From Kitasatospora sp. MAP12-44 (GTDB lineage: Bacteria > Actinomycetota > Actinomycetes > Streptomycetales > Streptomycetaceae): DNA of 64,000 bases. A program made the position numbers and the translations under genes. Positions 1 to 8,682 of this stretch are shown here, one piece after another. The stretch covers positions 1,612,001-1,676,000 of the forward strand of contig NZ_JARZAE010000004.1 in the NCBI RefSeq assembly GCF_029892095.1, written 5' to 3'. Under the pieces are notes generated by a model, which saw nothing but the letters and a program-made list of their open reading frames with translations, ran no database searches and was not told where the DNA came from. Numbering within the stretch: position 1 is the stretch's first letter; every line of letters starts with the position of its first letter.

Positions 1-562
1 GGCCGGCCGCCTGCTCGGTGGACTCCAACTGTCGTGCCTGGCCGTTGTACTGGGCGGCGAGCGTCTGCAGACCCGGCGAGGTCGGGATCACGCCCTGCAT
101 GATCACCGTGACGGCGGGCCGGTCCGCGAAGATCCGGTTCACCAGGGTGGCGAGGCGGTCCCCCGCGTGCGTGGGGTCCACGTTGTTGTTGAGGTCGTTC
201 GCACCGATGTCCAGCAGCACGACGTCGGGTTGATCTGCCGTCAGCCAGCCGTCCACGCCGCTGGTGATCTGGTCGATCACAGCACCGCTGTGCCCCTCGT
301 TGTCGGGGTCGGCCATGCTGCCGAACTGCTGCGTCCCGACGAAGTTGACCCGGTACCGGGACTGGGCGGCCACCTGGTCGTACAGCGGGCCGCGGTAGCC
401 GTTCCAGGTCGAGCTCTGGTAGCCGGCGGTTATCGAGTCGCCGAGCGGCATGACCCGCACCACCGGCGGGGCACTCGTGGCGGCGGACGCGGCGCCGGGC
501 GCGAGGAGCGCACCGCCCGTCGCGGTCAGGACGGTCAGCGCGACAGCTGCAAGGCGTTTCAT
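1..562 (-). CDS. Secreted SGNH/GDSL-family hydrolase (3' end outside window)
   Basis: The visible part encodes the first 187 residues, starting at ATG 562 (M-K-R-L). A Sec signal peptide with a K-R n-region, a hydrophobic run rich in A/L/V/T and an A-x-A site before residue 30 leads into an SGNH fold: block I MPLGDSITAGY carries the nucleophilic Ser, and DIGANDLN is the GND-type block. The catalytic Asp-x-x-His block lies beyond base 1, so completeness cannot be judged. The family contains extracellular esterases and acetylxylan/carbohydrate esterases; the substrate here is unknown. The gene is divergent from the next one, with 166 bp between them. Confidence 0.85.
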   Translation of the reverse strand, partial: MKRLAAVALTVLTATGGALLAPGAASAATSAPPVVRVMPLGDSITAGYQSSTWNGYRGPLYDQVAAQSRYRVNFVGTQQFGSMADPDNEGHSGAVIDQITSGVDGWLTADQPDVVLLDIGANDLNNNVDPTHAGDRLATLVNRIFADRPAVTVIMQGVIPTSPGLQTLAAQYNGQARQLESTEQAAG

Positions 563-728
563 CTCATACTCCAAATACGGGGGCGGGCGGCGGTCCTCAG
601 CCCTGCGGCGAGCGCTACGGGTATCAGCCTCGCCTCGACCCGGTTCGATCGGAAGGGAACTCGGCTGGACGGAACCGCCTTTGGACCGAACCGGCCAGCG
701 CCGAACCGGGCCACGTACCCTCGGCTCC

Positions 729-1148
729 ATGGCCCGTCATCCGAAGAAGCCCCGCCCGCTGGTTGCCGATGGGCGGGCCTACCTGTGGACGCTCCGCCAC
801 AGCCACGTCGACCGCGTGCCGGAGGGCGACCGGTCCGTGGAGTGCCGCCAGACCCTCACGCTGTACCCGCAGCCGGCCGGCAGCGGCGGCCCGCTGCGCA
901 TCGTCTTCGCCGACGGGCCGGGGCGGTACGTCCCAGGCGGGGCTCCGCTGGGCTCCGGCGACGTGGGGTACGTCCGGGGCGGCTCGCTGAACCTGCACGA
1001 ACCGGGCGCCGTCCGGGCCCTGCTCGATGTGGCATTGGCCCGCGGGTGGCAGCCGGGCGAGCAGGGAGAGCAGGGCGCGAGGGCGGTGGAGGTGGAGCTG
1101 GACGGCTGGCCTCTGCTGGAGGCGGCGACCGGTGCAGGACCCCCCTGA
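729..1148 (+). CDS. Hypothetical actinobacterial protein, 139 aa
   Basis: The reading frame is open well upstream (from 450), but ATG 729 begins a basic start M-A-R-H-P-K-K-P-R-P and coincides with the end of the antisense exported hydrolase promoter region, so I take it as the start. The body contains R-A-Y-L-W-T-L-R-H-S-H near residues 17-27 and a C-terminal half rich in E and G. No signal peptide, membrane segment or catalytic motif is visible. I do not recognise a function; small cytosolic proteins of this kind are common in Streptomyces. Codon use (strong GC3) supports a real gene. Confidence 0.6.
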   Translation: MARHPKKPRPLVADGRAYLWTLRHSHVDRVPEGDRSVECRQTLTLYPQPAGSGGPLRIVFADGPGRYVPGGAPLGSGDVGYVRGGSLNLHEPGAVRALLDVALARGWQPGEQGEQGARAVEVELDGWPLLEAATGAGPP

Positions 1149-1169
1149 CCCCTGGCCCTGGCCAGATGA

Positions 1170-1185
1170 CTAAGCGCTTGCTTAG
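1170..1185. promoter_or_regulatory. Palindromic operator upstream of the MDR oxidoreductase
   Basis: CTAAGCGCTTGCTTAG is a perfect 6-bp inverted repeat with a 4-bp spacer, 39 bp before the start codon of the oxidoreductase. Spacing and symmetry fit a TetR-family operator; no tetR gene is adjacent, so the regulator would act in trans. Function is inferred from form and position only. Confidence 0.55.
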
Positions 1186-1224
1186 AATCGTGCCGAGTGC
1201 CCCTCGCCAGCCACAGGAGAAGCC

Positions 1225-2232
<1,008 letters not shown>

Positions 2233-2261
2233 GCCTGAACTGACTTGACTCGACTGCCGCT

Positions 2262-2288
2262 CCCGGCCGGGCAACTCCCCCGGCCGGG
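2262..2288 (+). terminator. Hairpin terminator after the MDR oxidoreductase
   Basis: Two copies of CCCGGCCGGG (2262-2271 and 2279-2288) pair as a 10-bp GC stem with a 7-nt loop, 30 bp after the stop codon. There is no T-tract, as is common for Streptomyces terminators. Confidence 0.7.
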
Positions 2289-2329
2289 TCGGGCCGTGAG
2301 CGATAGCGGTAGCGGGGGCGCCTGAACGG

Positions 2330-2563
2330 GTGAGCACCCAGTACGCCGGCCGCAAGCTCCTCGCGGCCCTCTTCACCGCGAGCCTCACCCTGCTGGCCGC
2401 ACCCGCCGCCGGCGCGCACGCCGCCACACCGAGCCCGCGCTACCTGCCACCCGGTGTCTTCCAGCTCCGGAACGCCAAGACCGGCCGATGCCTGGAACCC
2501 CAGGAGGACTACCTCGCCACGAACCGCTGCGATCAGCAGCCAGCCCAGGGTTGGACCAGCCGG
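2330..2563 (+). pseudogene. 5' remnant of a secreted ricin-type lectin protein
   Basis: GTG 2330 opens a clear Sec signal peptide (R-K-L-L-A-A-L-F, hydrophobic core, A-x-A near residue 30). It is followed by FQLRNAKTGRCLEPQEDYL and a second Cys, the start of a ricin B-lectin (beta-trefoil) repeat with its usual Q-x-W-like end (AQGW). The homology stops at about 2560, where the reading frame runs antisense through the convergent reductase gene, so at most a third of one trefoil domain remains. It is probably non-functional, truncated by the event that brought in the neighbouring gene. It could still export a 70-residue peptide, but no native stop codon is present. Confidence 0.6.
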
Positions 2564-3127
2564 CTAACGCGCCACGCGGTAGCGGAGGTAGACGACTCTC
2601 GAGCTGAAGGTGCGGGTCTCGACGAGTTCGAGATCCACCCGGCGCTCGCGCTGGGGAAAGAACGGAATGCCACCGCCAACCAGCACCGGGTGGACCATGG
2701 CCCGGTACTCGTCGATCAGATCCGACGCAGCCGCCTCGGCGGCGAGAGTCGCGCCGCCGATCGCGATGTCGCCCTCCCCCGGCTCGGCTCGCAACCGCTC
2801 GATCTCCTCCGCCAGGCCGCCGGAGGCCAGGCGGGCATGGCCCTGCACCGCCGACAGCGTGGTCGAGAACACCACCTTCGGGAGCGGCTTCCAGAGCGAG
2901 GTCCACTCGCGCATTGAGTCGTCGAGCGATGGATCCTGGTCGGCGGTCTCCCAGTACAGCATCGTCTCGTACAGCCGTCGTCCCAACAGGTGGACGCCGG
3001 CCTCTCGAATCTCGTCGATCCAGAAGCGAAAGACCTCCTCGTCGGGCGCTGTCCAGTCGAAGTCGCCGTCCGGCCCGACGATGTAGCCGTCAAGTGAGAC
3101 GTTCATCGAATAGGTCACGCTGCGCAT
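2564..3127 (-). CDS. Dihydrofolate reductase / RibD C-terminal family protein
   Basis: A 187-residue single-domain protein of the RibD_C/DHFR-like superfamily. The N-terminus TYSMNVSLDGYIVGPDG is the family hallmark, LLGRRLYETM follows near residue 48, and the nucleotide-binding stretch GDIAIGGATLAAEA is at about 118-131. The end (DLELVETRTFSSRVVYLRY) is the standard last strand. Such proteins are NADPH-binding reductases of unknown substrate, widespread in actinobacteria and not true folate enzymes. Its stop codon sits exactly where the lectin remnant loses homology. Start ATG 3127 has an AGGAGG-like sequence just upstream on the minus strand. Confidence 0.9.
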   Translation of the reverse strand: MRSVTYSMNVSLDGYIVGPDGDFDWTAPDEEVFRFWIDEIREAGVHLLGRRLYETMLYWETADQDPSLDDSMREWTSLWKPLPKVVFSTTLSAVQGHARLASGGLAEEIERLRAEPGEGDIAIGGATLAAEAAASDLIDEYRAMVHPVLVGGGIPFFPQRERRVDLELVETRTFSSRVVYLRYRVAR

Positions 3128-3591
3128 CAGAAGTCCTCCTCGGTAACGGGTTCGACTGTACGACCGCCGGACGCCGCAGACTCATCGCGGCTCGCGGGCA
3201 ACGTCGTCGCACCCGCCAGGCTCCTCGGCAGTCAGTCAGTGGTCTTGCCCATCCAACTTCGAAGAGGCCTTGGTGAGTTCGACGAGTGGCGCTCTGCGCG
3301 TCGCTGTCGAACCACCATGACAGGGACCGTCCAGACCCAGGGGGATGAGCGTGCAAGCCGGGAGGCACCGCTCGAGCCACGATCCGCCGAACCAGCTGGG
3401 TCGGGAACCTGCTCGAACCTCTCCCACAGCCAAGGAGAGAGGCCATGCTCCGTCGGTGACGACAGACCTTGAAGCGCTCTTGACGGCACTGTAGGTGAAG
3501 GCGGACCTTGCCCAGCCCGGTGTCGAGTTGGTGCGGCCGTCGGTCTTCCCTCTGGCGGGGATCAGCGAGAGGCTGGACGCCGGAGGGTGAC
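3128..3591. other. 464-bp interval without a supported gene
   Basis: Short open frames exist on both strands (e.g. 3232-3489 minus, 3239-3472 plus), but none has a recognisable domain, a convincing Shine-Dalgarno site or Streptomyces-like third-position GC. The interval has lower GC than its surroundings and may be decayed sequence. The last 60 bp should hold the promoter of the PASTA gene. Confidence 0.5.
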
Positions 3592-3873
3592 ATGGCGTGG
3601 ATTGGACCCAGCAACGCCGACGAGGTGACGGTTCCCGACATCGTCGGGCTGATCGTGACGCACGCGCGGGAGGTTGCGTGGGAGGCGGGCCTGGTGATCG
3701 CCAGTGACGATCCGGACGGGCCGCCGGTCCGGGCGCTGACCTGGCCGGGAGTGTGGGTGGTCACTGCCCAGCGCCCCGCCCCCGGCTCCCGGATGCGCCG
3801 CCGGGGCTCCCTGGTGGTCGAGTTCAAGGAACTGCCGGGCGGCGAGGCCGGGGATCGGGCAGCTGATCGGTAA
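3592..3873 (+). CDS. Small PASTA-domain protein, 93 aa
   Basis: ATG 3592 follows GGAGG at 3582-3586, which decides the start against the longer open frame from 3508. The protein starts with MAWIGPSNADEVTVPDIVG. The VPDIVG...A-x-x-x-A-W-E-A-G-L-V pattern and the later W-P-G-V-W-V-V-T-A-Q-x-P-A-P-G-S form one PASTA-like unit. In transpeptidases and Ser/Thr kinases PASTA domains bind cell-wall fragments or beta-lactams; stand-alone cytosolic copies like this one in streptomycetes have no established role. There is no signal peptide or transmembrane helix. It converges with the membrane protein at 3922. Near its stop a 15-bp sequence (CAGCTGATCGGTAA) is directly repeated. Confidence 0.8.
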   Translation: MAWIGPSNADEVTVPDIVGLIVTHAREVAWEAGLVIASDDPDGPPVRALTWPGVWVVTAQRPAPGSRMRRRGSLVVEFKELPGGEAGDRAADR

Positions 3874-3921
3874 GCAGCTGATCGGTAAAGCGGGACGCCG
3901 TCGGGAGAATGCGGGGTGGGG

Positions 3922-4938
3922 CTACTCCAGGCCGAGCGGGCTCGGGGCTTCCTGAGTGGGCCTCAGGTAGCGGACGGCGGCCGCTGCCACCAGGGCGACC
4001 AGGGTGACTGCGAGCAGGTACTGGACGACCACACTGGACGCGGCGATGAGCGTGTCGTTCTCCCAGACGAAGAGCTTGGGGCCGTAGTAGGGCACGACGG
4101 TACAGAGGGCCAGCGGGAGGACGGTCAGTCCGGTCGCGGTGGGCAGCAACCGGCCCCAGCGGAGGAAGGCGAGCGAGAGTAGGCCCAGCAGCAGGCAGGC
4201 GTTGCTCAGCGTCACAATGTCCTGTAGCGGCAGGTCGAAGGCGGTCAAGTTGCCCTGCACGATGCCCGTGAGCAGCAGCAGGAACGGCAGGGCTGCGGCG
4301 CGCGGCCGGCGGGGGATCGTGCTGTCGAGCAGGTCACCGGGGGCGGCGAAGACCAGCAGGGCCCACACCGCGGCCGGTCCGGCCGAGAGGACCAGGTCGG
4401 TGCCGTCCACCAGCATGCCCGGCTCCCACCCGCCATTCATGGCGAGCTGTTCGGCGAGCCACGCGGCGATGACGGCCACTCCGGCCAGGGCGGCCAGGAC
4501 GCGGGCGGTGGTCCACTTGCGGAGCAGCCCGGCCGCCACGACCAGCAGCCAGAGCACAGCCGGGATGACGGAGGCGATCAGCATGAAGTGGTAGTGGACG
4601 ATGGGAGACTGATCCGCGGGCTGCTGCCAGTCCCAGTCCTGCTGGAGGTACCACAGGGAGTGCAATTGCTGGCCGAGCGCCATGGCGGCGGCCAGCGGCG
4701 CGATGGTAGCCAGCAGGCGACCGCCGGTGCCGCTGGCGGTGAGGCCGGTGCGCACGCGCAGGCCGTACGCGGCGACGCCGGCAGTCTCGCGGGCGGTGGC
4801 CAGCCGGCCGGCGCCCGTGGTGGAGTCCGCGTGGACGGCGGTGATCTCCTCGCCGCGCTCGGCGCGGTAGGCGGCGGGGTAGGCCCGCAGGGCGAGCCGC
4901 AGTCCTCGCGAAGTGGTGCTGGTGGTGCCGGTGTTCAT
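3922..4938 (-). CDS. Integral membrane protein paired with a PadR regulator
   Basis: 338 residues. An N-terminal cytosolic stretch (about 1-70) contains L-R-A-Y-P-A-A-Y-R-x-E-R-G-E-E-I, a motif usual in Streptomyces membrane proteins encoded directly after padR genes. About eight hydrophobic helices follow from residue 75 to 325. No transporter signature is visible, so a function beyond an envelope role cannot be given. Its ATG overlaps the stop of the PadR gene by 4 bp (ATGA), so the pair is translationally coupled and probably repressed together by the PadR protein. Confidence 0.8.
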   Translation of the reverse strand: MNTGTTSTTSRGLRLALRAYPAAYRAERGEEITAVHADSTTGAGRLATARETAGVAAYGLRVRTGLTASGTGGRLLATIAPLAAAMALGQQLHSLWYLQQDWDWQQPADQSPIVHYHFMLIASVIPAVLWLLVVAAGLLRKWTTARVLAALAGVAVIAAWLAEQLAMNGGWEPGMLVDGTDLVLSAGPAAVWALLVFAAPGDLLDSTIPRRPRAAALPFLLLLTGIVQGNLTAFDLPLQDIVTLSNACLLLGLLSLAFLRWGRLLPTATGLTVLPLALCTVVPYYGPKLFVWENDTLIAASSVVVQYLLAVTLVALVAAAAVRYLRPTQEAPSPLGLE

Positions 4939-5282
4939 GCGAGGGCCCCCCTGGCCGTCGGACGGATGCTGCTCAGACGACGGTCGGCTTCGGCCACCAC
5001 CGCGCGCAGCCGGTCGGCCTCGGCGGCCAGCGTGGCCCGCCCGGCGTCAGCGAGAGCGTACGTCCGGCGCGCGCGGCCGTCGATCACCTCGTCGCACTCG
5101 ATCCGGATCAGCCCCTGCTGGAGGAGGCGGTCCAACGCGCTGTAGAGCGTGCCGGTGCGCATCTTGACCCGGCCGTCCGAGATCGCGGCGATCTCCTGGA
5201 TCAGTGCGTAGCCGTGCCGTGGGGCGTCGGCCAGTGCGGTGAGCAGGAGTAGCGTCGGCTCCTGCATGGAGCGTTCTGTCAT
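4935..5282 (-). CDS. PadR-family transcriptional repressor
   Basis: About 115 residues from ATG 5282. The winged helix-turn-helix is complete: LLLLTALADAPRHGYALIQEI, then R-T-G-T-L-Y-S-A-L-D-R-L-L-Q-Q-G-L-I, the PadR recognition helix and wing, and a short C-terminal dimerisation helix. A longer frame begins at ATG 5309, but the intervening codons are an alternating TA stretch that looks like a promoter/operator, so I prefer 5282. No Shine-Dalgarno site precedes it, which suggests a leaderless transcript. It is the first gene of a two-gene operon with the membrane protein. Confidence 0.88.
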   Translation of the reverse strand: MTERSMQEPTLLLLTALADAPRHGYALIQEIAAISDGRVKMRTGTLYSALDRLLQQGLIRIECDEVIDGRARRTYALADAGRATLAAEADRLRAVVAEADRRLSSIRPTARGALA

Positions 5283-5309
5283 GTGGCTATATATATCGCT
5301 CATCGGCAT
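5283..5309 (-). promoter_or_regulatory. Probable promoter/autoregulatory operator of padR
   Basis: The minus strand reads CGATATATATAGCCAC immediately before ATG 5282. Alternating TA tracts are typical of PadR-family operators and also supply a -10-like TATATA about 7 nt before the start codon, consistent with leaderless transcription and autorepression. Inferred from sequence only. Confidence 0.45.
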
Positions 5310-5422
5310 ATGACGTCCAGAGCCCCGCTCCCACCTCTCGCCTCCCGCCGGGGAAGGCCGGAACGGCCGATCGCCAGGCCGACCGGGGAGGTCGAACTCG
5401 GCGGTCGGCTCGTGAGGGCCGG

Positions 5423-5662
5423 TCAGCCGGTGCAGCCGTGTTCGGCGTCGAGGTTGGCTTTGGCGACGCGGCCGCGCAGGGTTTCACTGCGGTCGGCGGG
5501 GCGGATCTGGTCGGGCTTGCGGGTGATCTCGATGCCGCCGCCGGGCGGGCGGAGGTAGAGCTCGCCGGCGCGGTTGTCCATGACGACCAGGATGCGCAGC
5601 GACTTGCGGTCGACGACGTAGGAGCCGGTTGGGGGGATGTCGTCGGGGGTGAGGTGGTTCAT
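5423..5662 (-). CDS. Small hypothetical protein, 79 aa
   Basis: Starts MNHLTPDDIPPTGSYVVDR and carries a compact beta-rich core (LRILVVMDNRAGELYLRPPGGG) followed by a polar tail with a single C-terminal Cys. It overlaps the upstream 105-aa gene by 4 bp, so both are in one operon with the 80-aa gene before them. Small proteins of this type are regularly found next to XRE-DUF5753/DUF397 genes in streptomycetes, but their function is not known. No membrane or secretion signal is visible. Confidence 0.65.
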   Translation of the reverse strand: MNHLTPDDIPPTGSYVVDRKSLRILVVMDNRAGELYLRPPGGGIEITRKPDQIRPADRSETLRGRVAKANLDAEHGCTG

Positions 5663-5976
5663 GGGTTCAGTTCCGTTCGCACAGGGGGCAGTTCGGCCAC
5701 TGGAGTGGGCATGATTTCGCCTGAGATGATCCGGCCGGTGCAGTGGGCGTGGTCGTGCAGGAAGTCAGCCAGCGCCTGGACGACGCGAGCGTTCGCGCCA
5801 CCCACGTGGACATGGCCGCCATACGGGGTACCGGTGGCCATCTCACCTTCCAGGGAGATGAATTGGGGAAGGCCGGCCAGATCAAGGCCCGCCACGAGCG
5901 AGCGGATCGCCCGAACTGCCGCCTCCTTGTGCTCACGCGCTCGCCGCTGGTCCCCGTCCTCAACAATCGGAAGCAC
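5659..5976 (-). CDS. Hypothetical protein, 105 aa
   Basis: Middle gene of a three-gene minus-strand unit; its start overlaps the end of the preceding gene by 17 bp and its stop overlaps the next start by 4 bp. The sequence has a charged N-terminal helix (DQRRAREHKEAAVRAIRSLV), a central GGHVHVGG-containing segment and a helix with FLHDHAHCTG; the His residues could bind metal, but this is not a known motif. No family recognised. Confidence 0.6.
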   Translation of the reverse strand: MLPIVEDGDQRRAREHKEAAVRAIRSLVAGLDLAGLPQFISLEGEMATGTPYGGHVHVGGANARVVQALADFLHDHAHCTGRIISGEIMPTPVAELPPVRTELNP

Positions 5977-6199
5977 GCAGCACCTCCGCGCCCGCCCGGA
6001 TGACTTTCGCCAGCAGCGTGATCACATCCGGTCTGGCCCTGCCAAGGTCGATCAGAACCTCGCCGGTCAGCACCGACTGCCACTCGACACCCGCCGACGG
6101 CAGCACCACCCCGGCCGACGCGAGGGCCGCGATCAACTCGCTTAGGGCGTCTGCTGCTTGCTTGCGTTTCTCGGCCATGATCTTGCCTAGCTGTGACAT
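5960..6199 (-). CDS. Hypothetical protein, about 79 aa
   Basis: ATG 6199 has GGGAG six bases upstream and is preferred to the in-frame ATG 6226. The protein is mostly helical (QLGKIMAEKRKQAADALSELIAALASAGV), with a short strand-rich end including WQSVLTGEVLIDLG. It leads the three-gene operon that diverges from the XRE regulator across about 130 bp. The location suggests it belongs to the same regulatory module, but no function can be assigned. Confidence 0.6.
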   Translation of the reverse strand: MSQLGKIMAEKRKQAADALSELIAALASAGVVLPSAGVEWQSVLTGEVLIDLGRARPDVITLLAKVIRAGAEVLRASDC

Positions 6200-6328
6200 C
6201 TGAACTCCCGTTCCATCGGGGCACACCCCTCCCCTACGACTCCCCTGTGTAGTCGTTCGGTTACAAGGATCGGCATACGGCGGTACGATCGGAAGCCCTT
6301 AACCGTTGACAGTCGAGGTTTGTTGGCG

Positions 6329-7174
6329 ATGGACAGAACGAACATGAGCCGAACAAAGACTGACCCTCCGTCATCACCCGAGGAGGCGTTCGGAACACAA
6401 CTCCGCAGGTCACGCGAGGCGAAAGGGCTCTCCCAGAAGGGCCTTGGTCGGCTGATCCAGTTCAGCGGCACCTACGTCTCATACATCGAAACTGCCCGCC
6501 GACCGCCAACACTTCCCTTTGCGCAAGCTGCGGACAGGGCACTGGGGACCGGTGGCACGCTTGAACTGCTGTACTGGAACACCAAGCACCGCGCACTACT
6601 TGAGGGCTTCTCGGAGTATGCGGCGCTGGAAGCCAAAGCCACCGCGGTCAGACTGTTCGAGCTGGCTGTGATCCCCGGACTCCTCCAGTGCAACGAATAC
6701 GCCACCGCTTGGGAGGCGGGGAACGTCCGCCGGGGCACAGCCACCAAGCGCGAAGCGGACGAACGCGTTGCGTTCCTGCTCACCCGGCAAGGGTGTCTGG
6801 CTCGCACACCACCGCCCGCAGTCCATGCCGTCGTTGACGAATATTGCCTTCGTCGTCCAATCGGGGGCCGCACAGTGATGGCTGCTCAGATGCACCACCT
6901 TGAAGCATTGGCGGAGCACCCGAACGTCGTGATCCAGATCGCGCCGACAGAGCTGGGGGAGGATCGTCCGTTCTCCCACCCTGTTACGTTGCTGACGCTC
7001 CCTGATCGCGGTGTTGTCGGCTACGGCGAGACCGAGCAACGCGGTTACCTCGACCGCCAAACCGACTCTGTCGCGAGCCTGGTCAGCGGATACGATCGCC
7101 TCAAGGCCGAAGCGCTCTCCCGTAGTGCTTCCCTGCGGATGATCCGCGACCTGAGGAAGGGACTCGAACAATGA
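6329..7174 (+). CDS. XRE-family regulator with DUF5753 ligand domain
   Basis: About 281 residues. A helix-turn-helix lies in the first 75 residues (GTQLRRSREAKGLSQKGLGRL ... GTYVSYIETARRPP). After it comes the DUF5753 domain with its usual landmarks: ARLFE-like VRLFELAVIPGLLQCNEYA, R-Q, then a V-V-D-E-Y-x-L-R-R-P-I-G-G segment and QIAPTELG. In Streptomyces these proteins control development or antibiotic genes together with DUF397 partners (WhiJ/AbaA-type loci). Start 6329 has GAGG at 6315-6318; ATG 6344 is an alternative. Its stop overlaps the first DUF397 gene by 4 bp. GC is lower than in the neighbouring clusters. Confidence 0.88.
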   Translation: MDRTNMSRTKTDPPSSPEEAFGTQLRRSREAKGLSQKGLGRLIQFSGTYVSYIETARRPPTLPFAQAADRALGTGGTLELLYWNTKHRALLEGFSEYAALEAKATAVRLFELAVIPGLLQCNEYATAWEAGNVRRGTATKREADERVAFLLTRQGCLARTPPPAVHAVVDEYCLRRPIGGRTVMAAQMHHLEALAEHPNVVIQIAPTELGEDRPFSHPVTLLTLPDRGVVGYGETEQRGYLDRQTDSVASLVSGYDRLKAEALSRSASLRMIRDLRKGLEQ

Positions 7175-7377
7175 GCGTTGACCTGACTTGCGCCTCGTGG
7201 CGCAAGAGCACCTACAGCGGCAGTGGCGGCCAGTGCGTTGAGGTCGCGGACGGCTTTCCGGGCATCGTGCCCGTGCGCGACTCCAAGGACCCGTCCGGCC
7301 CGGCCCTGGTACTCACCAGCGACGCGTTCGCCGCGTTCGTCGCGGGCGTCAAGACGGGCGAATTCGGGACCGTCTGA
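7171..7377 (+). CDS. DUF397 protein, first copy
   Basis: 68 residues with the complete DUF397 signature: ASWRKSTYSGSGGQCVEVAD, then VPVRDSKDPSGPAL and a short C-terminal helix (AFAAFVAGVKTGEF). It is translationally coupled (ATGA overlap) to the XRE-DUF5753 gene, the standard arrangement. DUF397 proteins are thought to antagonise or modulate the partner regulator. The close copy at 7500 is about 85% identical at DNA level over most of its length. Confidence 0.9.
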   Translation: MSVDLTCASWRKSTYSGSGGQCVEVADGFPGIVPVRDSKDPSGPALVLTSDAFAAFVAGVKTGEFGTV

Positions 7378-7399
7378 CCGACAACACCCGCCTCCACCG

Positions 7400-7432
7400 G
7401 CCCCCGTGAAGCTCCGTAGGCCTCGCGGGGGC
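7400..7432 (+). terminator. Hairpin between the two DUF397 genes
   Basis: GCCCCCG (7400-7406) pairs with CGGGGGC (7426-7432), and inner bases extend the stem. It lies 23 bp after the first DUF397 stop, so it may terminate or attenuate transcription before the second copy. Confidence 0.45.
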
Positions 7433-7499
7433 TTCAGTCTGTCCGCTGCTGGGTAGATGGGCACCTTGAAGTGCTGTCCCACCGGAAGGAAGTTCCCGC

Positions 7500-7709
7500 A
7501 TGAGCAACCTGGACCTGACCGGCGCACCATGGCGCAAGAGCACCTACAGCGGCAATGGCGGCCAGTGCGTTGAGGTCGCGGACGGCTTCGCGGGCATCGT
7601 GCCCGTGCGCGACTCCAAGGACCCGTCCGGCCCGGCGCTGGTCTTCCCCAGCGACGCGTTCGCCGCGTTCGTCGCGGGCATCAAGGCGGGCGAGTTCGGG
7701 GGCGTCTGA
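7500..7709 (+). CDS. DUF397 protein, second copy
   Basis: 69 residues, nearly identical to the gene at 7171 from APWRKSTYSGNGGQCVEVAD through VPVRDSKDPSGPAL; differences cluster at the N-terminus and near the end (GIKAGEFGGV). It has its own GGAAGG Shine-Dalgarno site at 7488-7493 and a 122-bp leader, so it is probably expressed separately from the XRE operon. A recent tandem duplication giving two partner proteins for one regulator is the simplest reading. Confidence 0.9.
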   Translation: MSNLDLTGAPWRKSTYSGNGGQCVEVADGFAGIVPVRDSKDPSGPALVFPSDAFAAFVAGIKAGEFGGV

Positions 7710-7731
7710 CCGGCGACTCCCCATAGGGCCT

Positions 7732-8535
7732 TCAGTCCGACATGTCCCACAGCAATCGGTAGTACGCGGTGCGCTCCGGATCCGGGGCGATCCCGTAGGC
7801 GTCGAGCAGCGAGGCCTCCCATCCCGGGCCGTAGTTCCACTGCGTGCTCCAGGTGGCGATGGCCAGGTCGGCCCAGCGGTCGGCGACGCCGAGCGCGCCG
7901 AGGTCGACGTGGCCGCTGTACGAACCGTCGTCGCCGATCAGGGTGTTGGGGGCGCAGGCGTCGCCGTGGCAGACGACGAGCCGGTCGACCGGTGGCGGTG
8001 AAGCCAGCACGGCGAGGGCGTCCTCGACCGGGGCGAGGTGGCGGAGGTCTTCGTGCCAGTCCGCCGGATCGATCAGCCCCGCTGCCGCCCGGGCCCGCAC
8101 CGCCGTCAGCCGCGTCTCGATGGACCAGTCGAACGGGCAGTCCCCCACCGGAGTTTGCTCGTGCATCGCCCGCAACCCGGTGCCGATCGCGCGCACCGCG
8201 GCTTCCGGGTCCCGTATCCAGTGGTCGTCCACCGCCATCCGGCCGGGCAGGCCGGCCGTGACGATCCAGGACCCCGTGTCGTCCGAGCCCTCGTCGAGCA
8301 CCTCCGGCACCACCGTGAACGCCACCGCCCAGCGCAGCCGCGCCACTTCGGCCGACAGGTCGATCCCGCTGCCGACCGGTGTCCACTTCACGAACTGCCG
8401 TGCAGCCCCCTCGCCGAGCTGGAAGGTCAGGCCGCCGAGCCCGTTCTTCCATACGGCCCGCGCGGGCCGCCCGGCGGCGACCTCGGTGACGATCTGCGGG
8501 ACCTCGACCGGTCCTTGGGGCGATGTGGCGATCAT
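7732..8535 (-). CDS. Aminoglycoside 3'-phosphotransferase-like kinase
   Basis: 267 residues from ATG 8535 (GGGAG nine bases upstream; an in-frame ATG exists at 8571). The kinase fold is complete: an N-lobe with FQLGEG and FVKW (ATP-binding Lys), the catalytic loop VVCHGDACAPNTLI with HGD-x4-N, and the metal-binding VDLGALGVADRWADLA (D-x-G followed by D-x-x-x-D). This is the APH(3')/kanamycin-kinase family layout. It could confer aminoglycoside resistance or phosphorylate another sugar or amino alcohol. No aminoglycoside biosynthesis genes are in the window, so a general defence or unrelated small-molecule kinase is equally possible. Confidence 0.82.
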   Translation of the reverse strand: MIATSPQGPVEVPQIVTEVAAGRPARAVWKNGLGGLTFQLGEGAARQFVKWTPVGSGIDLSAEVARLRWAVAFTVVPEVLDEGSDDTGSWIVTAGLPGRMAVDDHWIRDPEAAVRAIGTGLRAMHEQTPVGDCPFDWSIETRLTAVRARAAAGLIDPADWHEDLRHLAPVEDALAVLASPPPVDRLVVCHGDACAPNTLIGDDGSYSGHVDLGALGVADRWADLAIATWSTQWNYGPGWEASLLDAYGIAPDPERTAYYRLLWDMSD

Positions 8536-8682
8536 CGGACCAGTCTCCCAGCACCCACCGCGTCGGGCCATACCTTTGTTCGCAGCTGCCCTGGGCCGCG
8601 GTTGTCAGGCTTGACAAAGCTACGTAGCCTTTTGGCGAATTCGCATGAGCCGGGCAGTGGTTCCGCCACAGAGGAGGCGAAC

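Noticed and set aside
3232..3489. Small minus-strand ORF resembling a transposase tail
   Set aside because: No motif or codon bias supports it.
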